A stretch of 64,000 nucleotides of DNA from Lysobacterales bacterium (GTDB lineage: Bacteria > Pseudomonadota > Gammaproteobacteria > Xanthomonadales > SZUA-36), in NCBI GenBank assembly GCA_013001885.1, contig JABDLD010000009.1, forward strand, positions 1 through 64,000. Direction: 5' to 3'. Position 1 is the stretch's first letter, and each line of letters begins with the position of its first letter. The notes under the pieces were generated by a model. The model was not told where the DNA came from. It saw only the letters and a list, made by a program, of their open reading frames with translations, and made no database searches. Below are positions 51,241 through 61,289 of the stretch, in pieces. The translations under genes and the position numbers were made by a program.

Positions 51241-52067
51241 CCATCGTCCTCCGGCGGTGGTTCCAGATCTTCCCTTGCTCCGAAAATCTCCAGGTAAGAA
51301 CAATACTGGGCACCAAACAGAAGCATTTGAAAGGCGAGCATCAGGATCATGATGGCGGTCATCACGATGACCGATAACACTCCGCCGGATCCGGCCAGGC
51401 TGATTAACACTCCGCTGATGAGCGCGACGGGGATGAGCATCACGACCAAACCCAGCAACAACATGACAAACGGCCTCCAGTTCACCACCAGAGCTTGCAG
51501 GCCTTCCAGCAGGGCAGGTAAGATTTTTCGATCGCCAAACCAGATCAGCGGAATGGTGAAATAACTTAGTGTACCGCTGACCGAAACACCGATCAGGAAA
51601 GCCAGCGCGAGGCGGCCAATAGCCTCCTGGTCCAACTGGCTCAGCGACTCGATATCCCCCTGCTCCAGACGTGACATGAGTGCCGGATCGAGCTCTCCTG
51701 CACTGCCGGAGAGCGCGAGCGACATGCTGAGAATGCCCGCCACAAAAACCAGCGCCCCCAGCAGGAAAAGACGCCCGGTGTGGGTCCCGGACAACAATGG
51801 TCTGAACAACAGGTTGATCGTGGGCAAGCCACCACGCCTTGTCACGTCGAAAGCTTCGAGGATGCCTGCGCTCAATGCCGGCACCGAGACAATAACCAGA
51901 AAACCAATCAACGGCAGCTGGGTCAACCCCAGGATGACCTGCATCAGCACGGCAATCAGCAACAGACGCCCAGTTCGCACACGCAGCAGAGCGAAACTCT
52001 TGATCAGCCAGCCCATTCCTTCGCTGAACGACAGACTGCGGAGAGGTGCGGGGGAACGGTTCTGCAT
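51225..52067 (-). CDS. BPSS1780-like integral membrane protein
   Basis: The 280-residue protein has about six hydrophobic helices. The start ([25 protein letters not shown]) and the block '[32 protein letters not shown]' match the BPSS1780 family of bacterial membrane proteins of unknown role. It follows the LOG-family gene by 3 nt and overlaps tatC convergently by 16 bp. Confidence 0.7.
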   Translation of the reverse strand: MQNRSPAPLRSLSFSEGMGWLIKSFALLRVRTGRLLLIAVLMQVILGLTQLPLIGFLVIVSVPALSAGILEAFDVTRRGGLPTINLLFRPLLSGTHTGRLFLLGALVFVAGILSMSLALSGSAGELDPALMSRLEQGDIESLSQLDQEAIGRLALAFLIGVSVSGTLSYFTIPLIWFGDRKILPALLEGLQALVVNWRPFVMLLLGLVVMLIPVALISGVLISLAGSGGVLSVIVMTAIMILMLAFQMLLFGAQYCSYLEIFGAREDLEPPPEDDGQLVA

Positions 52068-52070
52068 AAG

Positions 52071-52700
52071 CTATTTTCGCACGGCAGCGAACTTTCGCTC
52101 GTTGCGGCTCCATTTTCTGGCGGACCGCATGGCATCGAACACCTGTTCAGGTTCATCCACGACTGACCACATGTCCAGGTGCCGTTCCGACATGAATCGT
52201 TCACTCACGCTGTGCTCGAGAAAATCCACCAGGCGGTCAAAATAGTGATTGGTGTTGACCAGCACAATCGGGCCCAGGAAGTCACCCAGGCGTTTCAGGG
52301 TGAGGACCTCGAAAACCTCTTCAAAAGTTCCGCTGCCGCCCGGCAAAGAAATCACCGCATCGGAATCGGCGATCATCCGGTGTTTGCGCTCACGCATATT
52401 CGCCACGACTTCAAGCTTGCTCAGGGCTCCGTGTCCATGTTCCACGGTGTTGAGAAAGCCGGGAATCACGCCATGCACGTGGCCGCCCTCGGCCAGTGCG
52501 CTGTTCGCCATCGCGCCCATCAGCCCAACGCCGCCGCCACCGTACACAACCGATACGCCGGACCGGCCCAGAACCGCGCCCAGCCTGGAAGCGGCCTGAT
52601 AGTAGCTGTCATGGAGAGCGCCGCTGGAAGAGGCATAGACCGTGACGCGCCGCACCTGAACCGGTGTTGAGTGCTTCTCTGCCTCCATATCCTGTTTCAT
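52071..52700 (-). CDS. LOG-family nucleoside-monophosphate phosphoribohydrolase
   Basis: The 209-residue protein has the LOG/TIGR00730 signature: VYGGGGVGLMGAMANSAL, VANMRERKHRM and SLPGGSGTFEEVFEVLT. These Rossmann-like enzymes cleave nucleoside 5'-monophosphates (AMP or cytokinin precursors). The membrane-protein gene follows closely, so they are one operon. The first ~17 residues are poorly conserved and the true start could be later. Confidence 0.85.
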   Translation of the reverse strand: MKQDMEAEKHSTPVQVRRVTVYASSSGALHDSYYQAASRLGAVLGRSGVSVVYGGGGVGLMGAMANSALAEGGHVHGVIPGFLNTVEHGHGALSKLEVVANMRERKHRMIADSDAVISLPGGSGTFEEVFEVLTLKRLGDFLGPIVLVNTNHYFDRLVDFLEHSVSERFMSERHLDMWSVVDEPEQVFDAMRSARKWSRNERKFAAVRK

Positions 52701-52774
52701 CCTGATCCCCCTGGCCGGGCGGGTATTCGCGCCCCGCCTATTGTAATATGAACTCGAATCAAAGGAGGCACCCG

Positions 52775-53389
52775 TTGAACCAACGATCCAATCCGCTCAA
52801 CACATCACCAATCACCGACACTCCGGTCTCGTTCGGTATCATCGTGATTTGCGCCATCGTATTTTTCACCGGCTTTCAACCCGGCGGGCTTGCCTTATGG
52901 CCGCTTGAAAGCGGGTTTTTCACCCCGTGGCAGCTGGTCAGTTATGCCTTTCTCCACGGCAGCTTCAATCACTTGTTTTTTAACATGTTCGCAGTCTGGA
53001 TGTTCGGCACGCCGCTGGAACGCTCCTGGGGCAGCCAGCGCTTTATCAGCTTCTATGGAGCCTGTGTTGTGGGTGCGGCCGTCATCCAATTGCTGGTACA
53101 GGTATTCGAGGGCGGGATTTATCCCACCATCGGTGCATCCGGAGGTGTATTTGGCCTTCTGCTGGCTTACGGCGTCATGTGGCCCAACAACAAGATTTTC
53201 CTGTTATTGCTGCCGGTCCCCATTGCGGCCAAGTGGTTCGTGCTGATCTACGGCGCCATCGAGTTGATGCTGGGCCTCTCCCGGGCCATGCCGGGTATCG
53301 CACATTTCGCCCACCTGGGCGGGATGCTGTTCGGCGCCGCCCTGTTGTACAAGTGGGGTTGGCGGCCGGGTATGACCTGGAAGCGTTAA
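52775..53389 (+). CDS. Rhomboid family serine protease
   Basis: The 204-residue, six-helix protein has the catalytic dyad Ser122 (GASGG) and His180 (HFAHLGG) and the oxyanion HLFFN (His66, Asn70). A perfect AAAGGAGG (52761-52768) lies 6 nt before TTG 52775, so that start is chosen over ATG 52748, which itself precedes the ribosome site. It is distinct from the rhombosortase at 13 kb and probably cleaves other membrane proteins. Confidence 0.9.
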   Translation: MNQRSNPLNTSPITDTPVSFGIIVICAIVFFTGFQPGGLALWPLESGFFTPWQLVSYAFLHGSFNHLFFNMFAVWMFGTPLERSWGSQRFISFYGACVVGAAVIQLLVQVFEGGIYPTIGASGGVFGLLLAYGVMWPNNKIFLLLLPVPIAAKWFVLIYGAIELMLGLSRAMPGIAHFAHLGGMLFGAALLYKWGWRPGMTWKR

Positions 53390-53399
53390 CGCAGCGGAA

Positions 53400-53606
53400 T
53401 CAGTCTTCCAGTATGAACGTCACTTTCAGGATCACACGGAATTCTGTGATATGGCCCTGGCCGTCACAGGAAACCTTCTGGCCTTCTACCCACGCCCCTT
53501 TCACATTCTTCAATGTCTGGCTGGCACGCTTCACGCCCTTGCGGGTGGCGTCTTCAAATGACTCTTTGGAGGAAGCAATAATTTCGGTGACTCTTGCAAC
53601 GGACAT
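53400..53606 (-). CDS. Dodecin family flavin-binding protein
   Basis: The 68-residue protein starts at ATG 53606 behind AAGGAG. It has the dodecin pattern VARVTEIIASSKESFEDATRKGVKRASQTLKNVKGAWV, then beta strands ending in VILKVTF. Dodecins form hollow 12-mers that store flavins. It ends 10 nt from the convergent rhomboid gene. Confidence 0.9.
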   Translation of the reverse strand: MSVARVTEIIASSKESFEDATRKGVKRASQTLKNVKGAWVEGQKVSCDGQGHITEFRVILKVTFILED

Positions 53607-53665
53607 TTCGAATACTCCTTTCATTGATTGTGGCTCTTTCCCTGATCATAGGATGATATCCGCAA

Positions 53666-55876
53666 TTAATCAAAACGATTGCCTCCAAACGGGTTGCCCA
53701 CGTAGAAATAAACGGCGCTGTCGCCGCCGTCACTTTGACCAAATGCGAGATACACCGGACCGATCGGCGTATCCGCACCCAAAAAAGCACTGGCTGAATA
53801 CCGCAAATTGTCAAACCCGATGTCCCGGCCAAAGTCCCAGACGTTACCGGCTTCCAGCGTGAAACCGGCGTAGGCCGGAACCAGGTCCAGCTGGTTGAGC
53901 CTGCGATAATAAACGAACCGGGCCAGCGCGGCCTGCCGGCCGGTCAGCTGATTAGGCACGAGGCCGGAGAGACGGCCCAGGCCGCCCAGTTGATACCAGC
54001 TTTCCAGCGGCGCCTTGTCATCAAAACTGTAGCCACCCTCGTAACTGACCACGAAGGTATTTTTCTCACGTGACCAGGCAACAGAGCCCGTTGCGGACAG
54101 CTGATGGTAATTGAACGCTGCGCCGAGCTTGTCCACAGCGTAGAGATATCTCAAACGATGCGTCATTCCGGACGTGGGGAACCAGAGGTAGTCCAGGCTG
54201 TCGTGCTGAAAATCAAGCTGGAGTTCCCCGATTTTGACGGTGTCATCGATCGGAAAATCCAGGCTGCCCTGGATCAGGTCCGCATCTCCCCTGGCAAATC
54301 GGTAGCCAAATTTCACCCGGTCGGTATTGCTCAGGTTACGTCCGATATCCAGCCCGAAACCCAAACCGGAGATTTCGAATTCGGCGATGTTGACGTCGTC
54401 CTGCCACAGGTTGTAATTCTGCCTGCGCCAAAATAATTCCGGCTCGACGAACCAATTGGCTTTGAGATCGACCGGTTGGTAGAAATCGAAACTGAGTTCA
54501 TCTTCACGGCCAATGGAGGCCCGAACACGCAACTCCCCGCCCAGACTGTTCAGCGCGTTGCGCGTATAGGCCAGGCCAAGCTTGAAATCCGATTGGGCAG
54601 AAAAATCGCTGGACAATTCGAGACCCAATTGCAGGTAATTCGGTCCCCAGTCACGCGGGTTTGCACTGACCACGAGCCCTTGCTCTCCCTGCTCGTTCTT
54701 CACGATGTCGTAGGTCACCGATTCAAACAGATCCAGGCTGTATATGCTGTCTACGCTTTTATTCAGATTACTGAGATTGACCGTGTCACCCGGCTCAACG
54801 CCCAGGCGGGACCTGATGATGGAGTCGTTCAATACCGACCGGTTATCAATTTCCACGAACTCGATTTTGAATTCAGCCGCGGCCTTGGCCAACGGACTGA
54901 CCTGTCGCGGTTTTTCCTGGCCGGCCAGCGCTGCCAGCTGGGTCCGCTGCAAAATGGCCGCTTCGTAGCCCAGCGGCACAATCCCTGCCGCCCCGTCAAA
55001 ATCAGCAGAGCTGAAATTCCCCAGTTGCGGCGAAATCAACACGTCCCCCGGTCCGAGTAAAGCGATCTGCCGATCCGCGTTTCTGCGGGTCAGAAAATTG
55101 GTTAACTGTTCCGTCACGCTGAGCACCGAGGTCAGTTGCTCTTCGGTCAGCATGGGGCTGGAAATATCAACGGCAATAATTACATCCGCACCCATCGAAC
55201 GAACGATATCGACCGGAAGGTTATTTGACATTCCCCCGTCCACCAGCAAACGGCCGTCGATTCGGACCGGTGCAAAAACACCGGGAACGGACATGCTCGC
55301 CCGAATGGCATTGGGCAGGTTGCCGTTAGCCAGAACGACAGCCTCCCCGGTCACCAGGTCGGTGGCGAGCGCCCGGAACGGAATCGGAAACCGGTCGAAA
55401 TCCGGTTCGTCTTTAACCGGCAGAAAAAGCTGGTTGAAAATCTGGTCCAGGTGCTGTCCTTCGATTGCGCCCAGCGGCAACTGAACTTTGCCGTCGTTGA
55501 ATCCAATGCGGTAGGGAATGTAAAACTCAGCCTCGATGGCCTTTTTCCTCATCGTGCGATTTTTGCGAGCTGGGCTGTCTTTAAGCGCGCTGTTCCAATC
55601 AGTTTTAATCAGAATATTCTCGATCTGATCAGCACTGTGGCCCGATGCGTAAAGTCCGCCAATGATGGCCCCCATGCTCGTTCCAGCGATGTAGTCAACG
55701 GGCAGTCCAAGTTCTTCGATTGCTTTCAATACCCCAACGTGAGCCCCGCCCCGGGCGCCGCCTCCGCTCAGGGCAAGGCCTATCTTCGGACGCTCAGCGT
55801 TGTCTTCGGCGCACAAGTCGTGCGGAAAAAACAGCAGTAATACAGCCAACGCTGCAGCGAATCGTAGAATCAACAT
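53666..55876 (-). CDS. Patatin-like phospholipase with outer-membrane barrel (PlpD-type)
   Basis: The 736-residue product has a signal peptide (about 1-23). The patatin domain has the oxyanion SGGGARGG, nucleophile Ser67 in GTSMG and Asp213 in LVDGG. A POTRA-like part (about 350-440) and a 16-strand-type barrel ending VGNPFGGNRFD follow. This is the type V (Vd) autotransporter plan of PlpD, which secretes its own lipase. The barrel ends in a terminal aspartate after Phe rather than Phe itself. It is divergent from acs. Confidence 0.9.
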   Translation of the reverse strand: MLILRFAAALAVLLLFFPHDLCAEDNAERPKIGLALSGGGARGGAHVGVLKAIEELGLPVDYIAGTSMGAIIGGLYASGHSADQIENILIKTDWNSALKDSPARKNRTMRKKAIEAEFYIPYRIGFNDGKVQLPLGAIEGQHLDQIFNQLFLPVKDEPDFDRFPIPFRALATDLVTGEAVVLANGNLPNAIRASMSVPGVFAPVRIDGRLLVDGGMSNNLPVDIVRSMGADVIIAVDISSPMLTEEQLTSVLSVTEQLTNFLTRRNADRQIALLGPGDVLISPQLGNFSSADFDGAAGIVPLGYEAAILQRTQLAALAGQEKPRQVSPLAKAAAEFKIEFVEIDNRSVLNDSIIRSRLGVEPGDTVNLSNLNKSVDSIYSLDLFESVTYDIVKNEQGEQGLVVSANPRDWGPNYLQLGLELSSDFSAQSDFKLGLAYTRNALNSLGGELRVRASIGREDELSFDFYQPVDLKANWFVEPELFWRRQNYNLWQDDVNIAEFEISGLGFGLDIGRNLSNTDRVKFGYRFARGDADLIQGSLDFPIDDTVKIGELQLDFQHDSLDYLWFPTSGMTHRLRYLYAVDKLGAAFNYHQLSATGSVAWSREKNTFVVSYEGGYSFDDKAPLESWYQLGGLGRLSGLVPNQLTGRQAALARFVYYRRLNQLDLVPAYAGFTLEAGNVWDFGRDIGFDNLRYSASAFLGADTPIGPVYLAFGQSDGGDSAVYFYVGNPFGGNRFD

Positions 55877-56030
55877 TTTCGATCACCGATAAAGAAATAG
55901 TAAGTCCAAGAGTATAAAGGACACCTCTTACGCGGGAGTGATGATTGAGACAAAAATGATCCGGGACATGAAAGTTGTTTGAATCTGCAGCTAGAATGTT
56001 CTTAACTTTGACACCAGAAAAGGTAAGAAC

Positions 56031-57980
56031 ATGAGCAATATTTACCCGGCACCCGAGTATTTCAAAGCACGCGCGCACCTTAACAAAGAAAAATATCAAC
56101 GTGTCTACCAGGAATCCGTTGAACACAATGAAGCTTTTTGGGCTGAAACAGCCAAAAGACTGGACTGGTTTTCTTTCCCCACCAAGATAAAGGATTGTTC
56201 CTTCGACAAGTCGGATCTGCACATCCGTTGGTATGAAGACGGTGTGCTGAACGCCTGCTACAACTGTCTTGACCGTCACCTGGATAAGCGCGGCGATCAG
56301 ACCGCAATTATCTGGGAAGGGGACGACCCGACCCGCGATGCACACATTAGCTATTCCCAGCTTTACCGGCGTGTTTGCAGGATGGCCAATGTACTCAAGA
56401 AACGGGGGGTGAAAAAGGGTGACCGGGTGACAATCTATATGCCCATGATCCCCGAGGCGGCCGTAGCCATGCTGGCCTGCGCCCGGATTGGCGCCGTGCA
56501 CTCCATCGTGTTCGGCGGTTTCTCACCGGATGCACTCGCTGGCCGGATTGTCGATTGCGACTCCAACACCGTCATCACCGCTGATGAAGGAGTCCGCGGC
56601 GGACGCAAAGTGCCGCTGAAGGCCAATGTAGATGCCGCCTGTGAACGGGAAGGCGTGATGGATTGCCTGCAGTCGGTGATCGTAATTCGAAACACCGGCG
56701 GGGATGTCAACTGGACTGACGGCCGCGATTACTGGTACCACGAGGATGAAGAAAGCGTGGACGACGACTGCCCGGTCGAGGAAATGAACGCCGAAGATCC
56801 GCTGTTTATCCTGTACACCTCGGGCTCCACCGGCAAGCCCAAGGGCGTGCTACACACGACCGGCGGTTACATGGTCTATGCGGCCTACACGCACGAGATC
56901 GTATTCGACTATCACGAGGGCGATATTTATTGGTGCACCGCCGATGTCGGCTGGGTTACCGGACACAGCTATATCGTGTATGGCCCGCTGGCAAACGGCG
57001 CGACCTCGTTGATGTTCGAAGGCGTTCCGAATTACCCCAGCCCCAGCCGTTTCTGGGAAGTTTGCGACAAGCACCAGGTCAATATTTGCTACACCGCGCC
57101 CACGGCTATCCGGGCGCTGATGCGTGAGGGGGAAGGTCCGGTGAAGAAGACCTCACGCAAGTCCCTGCGCCTGTTGGGTTCGGTCGGTGAGCCGATCAAT
57201 CCGGAAGCCTGGGACTGGTATTACAACGTTGTCGGCGACGGCCGCTGCCCGATCGTAGACACCTGGTGGCAAACCGAGACTGGCGGCATCATGATCAGTC
57301 CGCTGCCCGGAGCAACGGGTCTTAAACCGGGATCAGCAACCCAACCGCTGCCGGGCGTCATGCCGGCGCTTTTCGATGAGAAAGGCGTTGCTCTGCCGAC
57401 GGAAGGCCCTGCCGCCGGACTGCTGGCCATTACCGAAAGCTGGCCGGGCCAGATGCGCACCGTTTACGGTGATCACCAGCGCTTTGTCGATACCTATTTT
57501 TCAACCATTCCGGGCACCTACTTCACGGGTGACGGTTCCCGCCGCGACGAAGACGGTTATTACTGGATTACCGGCCGCGTCGATGACGTGCTGAACGTTT
57601 CGGGGCACCGCCTGGGCACCGCTGAGATCGAAAGCGCGCTGGTTGCTCACCAGGCCGTGGCAGAGTCGGCGGTCGTGGGCTATCCGCACGAAATCAAAGG
57701 CGAAGGCATTTACGCCTATGTCACCCTGGTCAAGGGCCATGAGCCCTCGGACGAGCTTCGGACGGAACTGCGCCAATGGGTGCGCAAAGAAATTGGCCCT
57801 ATCGCAACGCCCGATATGCTGCAGTGGGCACCTGGACTGCCAAAGACACGTTCCGGAAAAATCATGCGCCGGATATTGCGCAAAATCGCGGCCAACGACT
57901 ATGGAAACCTTGGTGACACCTCAACCCTCGCCGAACCTGAAGTCGTGCAGCGGCTGATCGATGAACGAATGAATCGATAA
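56031..57980 (+). CDS. acs: Acetyl-CoA synthetase
   Basis: The 649-residue enzyme begins [16 protein letters not shown]. The P-loop [19 protein letters not shown] and the acetylation-site [11 protein letters not shown] are intact. It activates acetate to acetyl-CoA. A TAAGAAC-like leader precedes ATG; no cAMP-CRP site was evident in the 154-nt gap to the divergent lipase gene. Confidence 0.97.
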   Translation: MSNIYPAPEYFKARAHLNKEKYQRVYQESVEHNEAFWAETAKRLDWFSFPTKIKDCSFDKSDLHIRWYEDGVLNACYNCLDRHLDKRGDQTAIIWEGDDPTRDAHISYSQLYRRVCRMANVLKKRGVKKGDRVTIYMPMIPEAAVAMLACARIGAVHSIVFGGFSPDALAGRIVDCDSNTVITADEGVRGGRKVPLKANVDAACEREGVMDCLQSVIVIRNTGGDVNWTDGRDYWYHEDEESVDDDCPVEEMNAEDPLFILYTSGSTGKPKGVLHTTGGYMVYAAYTHEIVFDYHEGDIYWCTADVGWVTGHSYIVYGPLANGATSLMFEGVPNYPSPSRFWEVCDKHQVNICYTAPTAIRALMREGEGPVKKTSRKSLRLLGSVGEPINPEAWDWYYNVVGDGRCPIVDTWWQTETGGIMISPLPGATGLKPGSATQPLPGVMPALFDEKGVALPTEGPAAGLLAITESWPGQMRTVYGDHQRFVDTYFSTIPGTYFTGDGSRRDEDGYYWITGRVDDVLNVSGHRLGTAEIESALVAHQAVAESAVVGYPHEIKGEGIYAYVTLVKGHEPSDELRTELRQWVRKEIGPIATPDMLQWAPGLPKTRSGKIMRRILRKIAANDYGNLGDTSTLAEPEVVQRLIDERMNR

Positions 57981-57995
57981 TCTTCCCACTCTCTG

Positions 57996-58035
57996 TATAA
58001 TTTCACTGGAGTTGCCCGGCAATGGGCAGCTCCAG
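57996..58035 (+). promoter_or_regulatory. Promoter -10 and 5'-terminal hairpin of the LysM gene
   Basis: TATAAT (57996-58001) is followed by a 12-bp hairpin CTGGAGTTGCCC / GGGCAGCTCCAG (58006-58017 with 58024-58035, one G-U). A start near 58008 would place the stem almost at the mRNA 5' end, a common stabilising device. No good -35 is seen. Confidence 0.5.
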
Positions 58036-58056
58036 CAGAGCAAACAGGAGAAGTGC

Positions 58057-58578
58057 ATGGGTATTTTTGATTCGATTAAAAACGCGTTCGGCGGTAAAGA
58101 TGAGCCGAAAGCGGACGTCACGGTCAGTCCAAGCCAGATGCTTCGCGAAGCCGGGCTGGATCCCAGCCGGCTGAAGTTTGGTTTTGGCACCGGCACCATC
58201 TCGGTTTCGGGTGAAATCGCCGACGAAGCCGACCGGAAAAAGATCCTCGACGTCCTCGCCGGGGCCGCCGGAATTTCTGCGGTTCAGGACAACATGGTCG
58301 TCGCCGCCCCTGCTCCCGCACAGGCGCCAGAACCGCCTCCGGCGCCGGAGGCTCCTGCAGCAGAGGCCGCCAGTGAAGATGCCGGCGAAGGTTCGGAAGC
58401 GGAGGCTCCCAAGACATACACGGTTCAGTCCGGTGATACGTTGTGGAAAATCTCGGAGGAAATATACGGCAACGGTTCCAAGTACATGAAGATCTTCGAG
58501 GCCAACACGGATCTTCTGGAAAATCCGGACCGCATTTTCCCCGGACAGAAACTCGTCATCCCCGAACTGGAAGGCTGA
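58057..58578 (+). CDS. BON-LysM protein, Kbp/YgaU-like
   Basis: The 173-residue protein starts at ATG 58057 behind AGGAG. A BON-like domain (about 20-85) is followed by a Pro/Ala-rich linker and a LysM domain at the C-terminus (TYTVQSGDTLWKISEEIYGN...IFPGQKLVIPELEG). E. coli Kbp/YgaU has the same order and binds K+. There is no signal peptide, as in Kbp. Confidence 0.9.
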   Translation: MGIFDSIKNAFGGKDEPKADVTVSPSQMLREAGLDPSRLKFGFGTGTISVSGEIADEADRKKILDVLAGAAGISAVQDNMVVAAPAPAQAPEPPPAPEAPAAEAASEDAGEGSEAEAPKTYTVQSGDTLWKISEEIYGNGSKYMKIFEANTDLLENPDRIFPGQKLVIPELEG

Positions 58579-58661
58579 CAGCGACACTGGAACGAGTTTA
58601 TCGGAGCGGGCGTCAATTCACGACTTTCCGGTAAACCCGTTCCCGTTGTTGACATCCCATC

Positions 58662-58928
58662 ATGCTGTGCACCATCTACCGTTCCGAAAAACGATCGGAA
58701 ACCTATCTGTACCTGGCGCAAAATCTTGATTTTCAAGACTTGCCCGATGATCTCCGGGATCATTTCGGTGAACCTGTCCTGGTGATGCGACTCAAGCTGG
58801 CCCGCGCCCGAAAGCTGGCCCGCGCCGATGTCGATAAAGTCATGTCCTGCCTCGAGGATCAGGGATTCTATCTGCAGCTGCCGCCGCAACTGCCGGTGGA
58901 AGAGGAAATCGCCCGCCGATTTTCCTGA
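58662..58928 (+). CDS. YcgL family protein
   Basis: The 88-residue protein opens MLCTIYRSEKRSETYLYLA and ends with 'QDQGFYLQLPPQLP'-type motif (EDQGFYLQLPPQL), both diagnostic of YcgL/DUF709. Typical for Gammaproteobacteria; role unclear. Confidence 0.9.
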   Translation: MLCTIYRSEKRSETYLYLAQNLDFQDLPDDLRDHFGEPVLVMRLKLARARKLARADVDKVMSCLEDQGFYLQLPPQLPVEEEIARRFS

Positions 58929-58970
58929 GTGCCCGGTCGATCGGCCATTCCGTGCGGCGGGAGCGGCGCC

Positions 58971-59375
58971 TTACTTTGAGCTGGTCGCGACGCTGACCGA
59001 TTCGATGCCCACGGCTTCTGCGGCATCCAGAATGGTTACCAGCGACTCGGTTTCCGCCTCGGGATGCGCCGCCACAATTAACGGAGAGGTGGGCTTCTCG
59101 GCTTTTTCGCGTTCAAGGTTTGCCTGAACTGCACGCGGCTCGAGAATTCGGCCTTTGACGCTGATCAGGCTGCTGGCGTCGATCTTAACGACGATAGGGC
59201 CCTTGTCCTGCTTTATTTCCTTGGGCGGTGCGTTGCTCGGACGCGATACTTCAAGGCCGCTTTCTTTCACAAAGGATGTGGTGACGATGAAAAAGATAAG
59301 CATGATGAAAACGATGTCCAGCATCGGGGTGATGTTGATTTCCGCTTCTTCGTCTGTGTGATGCCTTCTTTTCAT
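58971..59375 (-). CDS. ExbD/TolR family protein
   Basis: The 134-residue protein begins MKRRHHTDEEAEINITPMLDIVFIMLIFFIVTTSFV, with the conserved membrane Asp, then a periplasmic domain. ExbD-like subunits harness the proton motive force with an ExbB/TolQ partner for TonB or Tol systems. No ExbB-like gene is adjacent. It follows glmS on the minus strand after 75 nt. Confidence 0.9.
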   Translation of the reverse strand: MKRRHHTDEEAEINITPMLDIVFIMLIFFIVTTSFVKESGLEVSRPSNAPPKEIKQDKGPIVVKIDASSLISVKGRILEPRAVQANLEREKAEKPTSPLIVAAHPEAETESLVTILDAAEAVGIESVSVATSSK

Positions 59376-59450
59376 CCTAGCGTTCCGTTACGGCTGCCCG
59401 GCAGGGAAGCACAGGTTACTCAAACGATGCCGTTTTCGCCAGTTTTGACA

Positions 59451-61286
59451 TCACTCTACAGTCACTGACTTGGCGAGATTTCTGGGCTGATCTACATCGG
59501 TGCCTCGCAGAACAGCTACGTGATAAGCCAGTAACTGCAGCGGCACGGTCAGGACTACCGGCGCCAGCATCTGGCCGCCGGTTTCCAGCTTTATGATCTG
59601 GCCATGACGCTCTTTCAGGCTGGAAACTGCCGCTGCGTCGGCGATGACGAACATCTCACCGCCCCGGGCGCGGACTTCTTCGATATTGCTGATGAGCTTT
59701 TCCAGCAGCGTATTGTTTGGCGCAACGGCCACGACCGGCATATCGTGATCAACGAGCGCCAGCGGTCCGTGTTTCAGCTCTCCCGCGGGATATGCCTCGG
59801 CATGAATATAGGAAATTTCTTTCAACTTGAGCGCACCTTCCATGGCGACGGGGTAGTAGCTGCCCCGCCCGAGGAACAGCGCATGGTGCTTTTCCACGAA
59901 CTGCTCCGCCAGCACTTCAATTTCACCGTCGAGTTCGAGCGCGCGGTTCATCAACTCCGGCAGTTGGTGCAAATCCCGGGCCCACTGCGCAATCAGGGAA
60001 GCCTCGGCCAGGCCGGCCAACTGCGCCAACTCCAGTACCAGCAACTGCAACGCGACCAGTTGCGTGGTAAACGCCTTGGTTGAAGCAACCCCTATTTCGG
60101 GTCCTGCTCGCGTCATCAGGACCAGATCGGCCTCCCGGACAATAGTGCTTTCCGGTACGTTGCAGATTACCAGCGTGGCAAGGTAGCCGGCAGCTTTGGC
60201 ATGGCGCAGAGCAGCCAGCGTGTCCGCGGTTTCGCCCGATTGCGAAATGGCCACAAACAGGGCGTTTTCCGGAATGACCGGGTGACGATACCGGTACTCA
60301 CTCGCCACCTCGACCATGCAGGGAATCCCGGCCAGCTCTTCGAGTTGATAGCGGGCGACCAGGCCGGCGTGAAAACTGGTTCCGCAGGCCACGATGTGAA
60401 CCTGCTTGACCTTCTTCAGAATGGTATCTGCGCCGACTCCGAATATATTGGGCAGCACCCGGTCTAGCCCAATTCGGCCCTCCAGCGTTTCAGCAACCGC
60501 CGCAGGCTGCTCAAAGATTTCCTTCTGCATGAAATGGCGAAAGGTCCCGCGTTGTGCCGCGTCAGCCGCGACGTCCGATTCCTTCACGGCACGTTCTACG
60601 GGCTGGTCTTCCCGGTCGCGAATGTCGTAACCTTCTGTGCCCAGGCGGACTACATCGCCTTCTTCGAGATAAATAAAGCGGTTGGTGACGCCCAGCAGCG
60701 GATGGATATCCGAGGCCAGGTAGTGTTCCTGGAAGCCGATACCCAGGACCAGCGGGCTGCCCTGGCGTGCTCCGACTATCACGCCCGGTTCCGTTGCGCT
60801 CACAACGGCAATGGCAAATGCGCCCCGGATACGCGTGACCGCCTCACGCACCGCCCCGAACAGGTCGTTGCCCTCCTCCACCAATCGGTGGACCAGGTGA
60901 ACCATGACTTCGGTATCGGTTTCGGAATTGAATTCGTATCCCGCTGCAAGCAACTCTTCCCTCAGCTCCTCGTGATTCTCGATGATGCCGTTATGCACGA
61001 GCGCAATGGATTCCCTTGACAGGTGCGGATGTGCATTGGCCGTGCTCGGAACGCCATGGGTGGCCCAGCGGGTATGGGCGATTCCGCAGTGGCCGGACAG
61101 CGGACTGGCCTGCAGCAAAGCATCCAGATCCTGGACTTTACCCTGCGTCTTCTGCCGAAGCAGGATGCCTTCGTTCTGGATCGCCACACCGGCAGAATCG
61201 TAACCGCGGTATTCCAGGGCACGCAGCCCGGAAATCAGGATTTCACTGACGTTGCGATGGGTAGAGGCCGCTACGATGCCACACAT
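59451..61286 (-). CDS. glmS: Glucosamine-6-phosphate synthase
   Basis: The 611-residue enzyme has Cys2 (MCGIVAAS), the glutaminase HTRWATHG and two SIS domains (CGTSFHAGLVARY; GRGSYYPVAMEGALKLKEISY), ending DQPRNLAKSVTVE. It makes GlcN-6-P for peptidoglycan and LPS and lies 3 nt after glmU. Confidence 0.97.
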   Translation of the reverse strand: MCGIVAASTHRNVSEILISGLRALEYRGYDSAGVAIQNEGILLRQKTQGKVQDLDALLQASPLSGHCGIAHTRWATHGVPSTANAHPHLSRESIALVHNGIIENHEELREELLAAGYEFNSETDTEVMVHLVHRLVEEGNDLFGAVREAVTRIRGAFAIAVVSATEPGVIVGARQGSPLVLGIGFQEHYLASDIHPLLGVTNRFIYLEEGDVVRLGTEGYDIRDREDQPVERAVKESDVAADAAQRGTFRHFMQKEIFEQPAAVAETLEGRIGLDRVLPNIFGVGADTILKKVKQVHIVACGTSFHAGLVARYQLEELAGIPCMVEVASEYRYRHPVIPENALFVAISQSGETADTLAALRHAKAAGYLATLVICNVPESTIVREADLVLMTRAGPEIGVASTKAFTTQLVALQLLVLELAQLAGLAEASLIAQWARDLHQLPELMNRALELDGEIEVLAEQFVEKHHALFLGRGSYYPVAMEGALKLKEISYIHAEAYPAGELKHGPLALVDHDMPVVAVAPNNTLLEKLISNIEEVRARGGEMFVIADAAAVSSLKERHGQIIKLETGGQMLAPVVLTVPLQLLAYHVAVLRGTDVDQPRNLAKSVTVE

Positions 61287-61289
61287 GAT

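Noticed and set aside
51127-52113. 328-codon minus-strand frame over the BPSS1780-like gene
   Set aside because: It is Arg/Ser/Gly-rich with no domain; the alternative frame gives a clean membrane protein.
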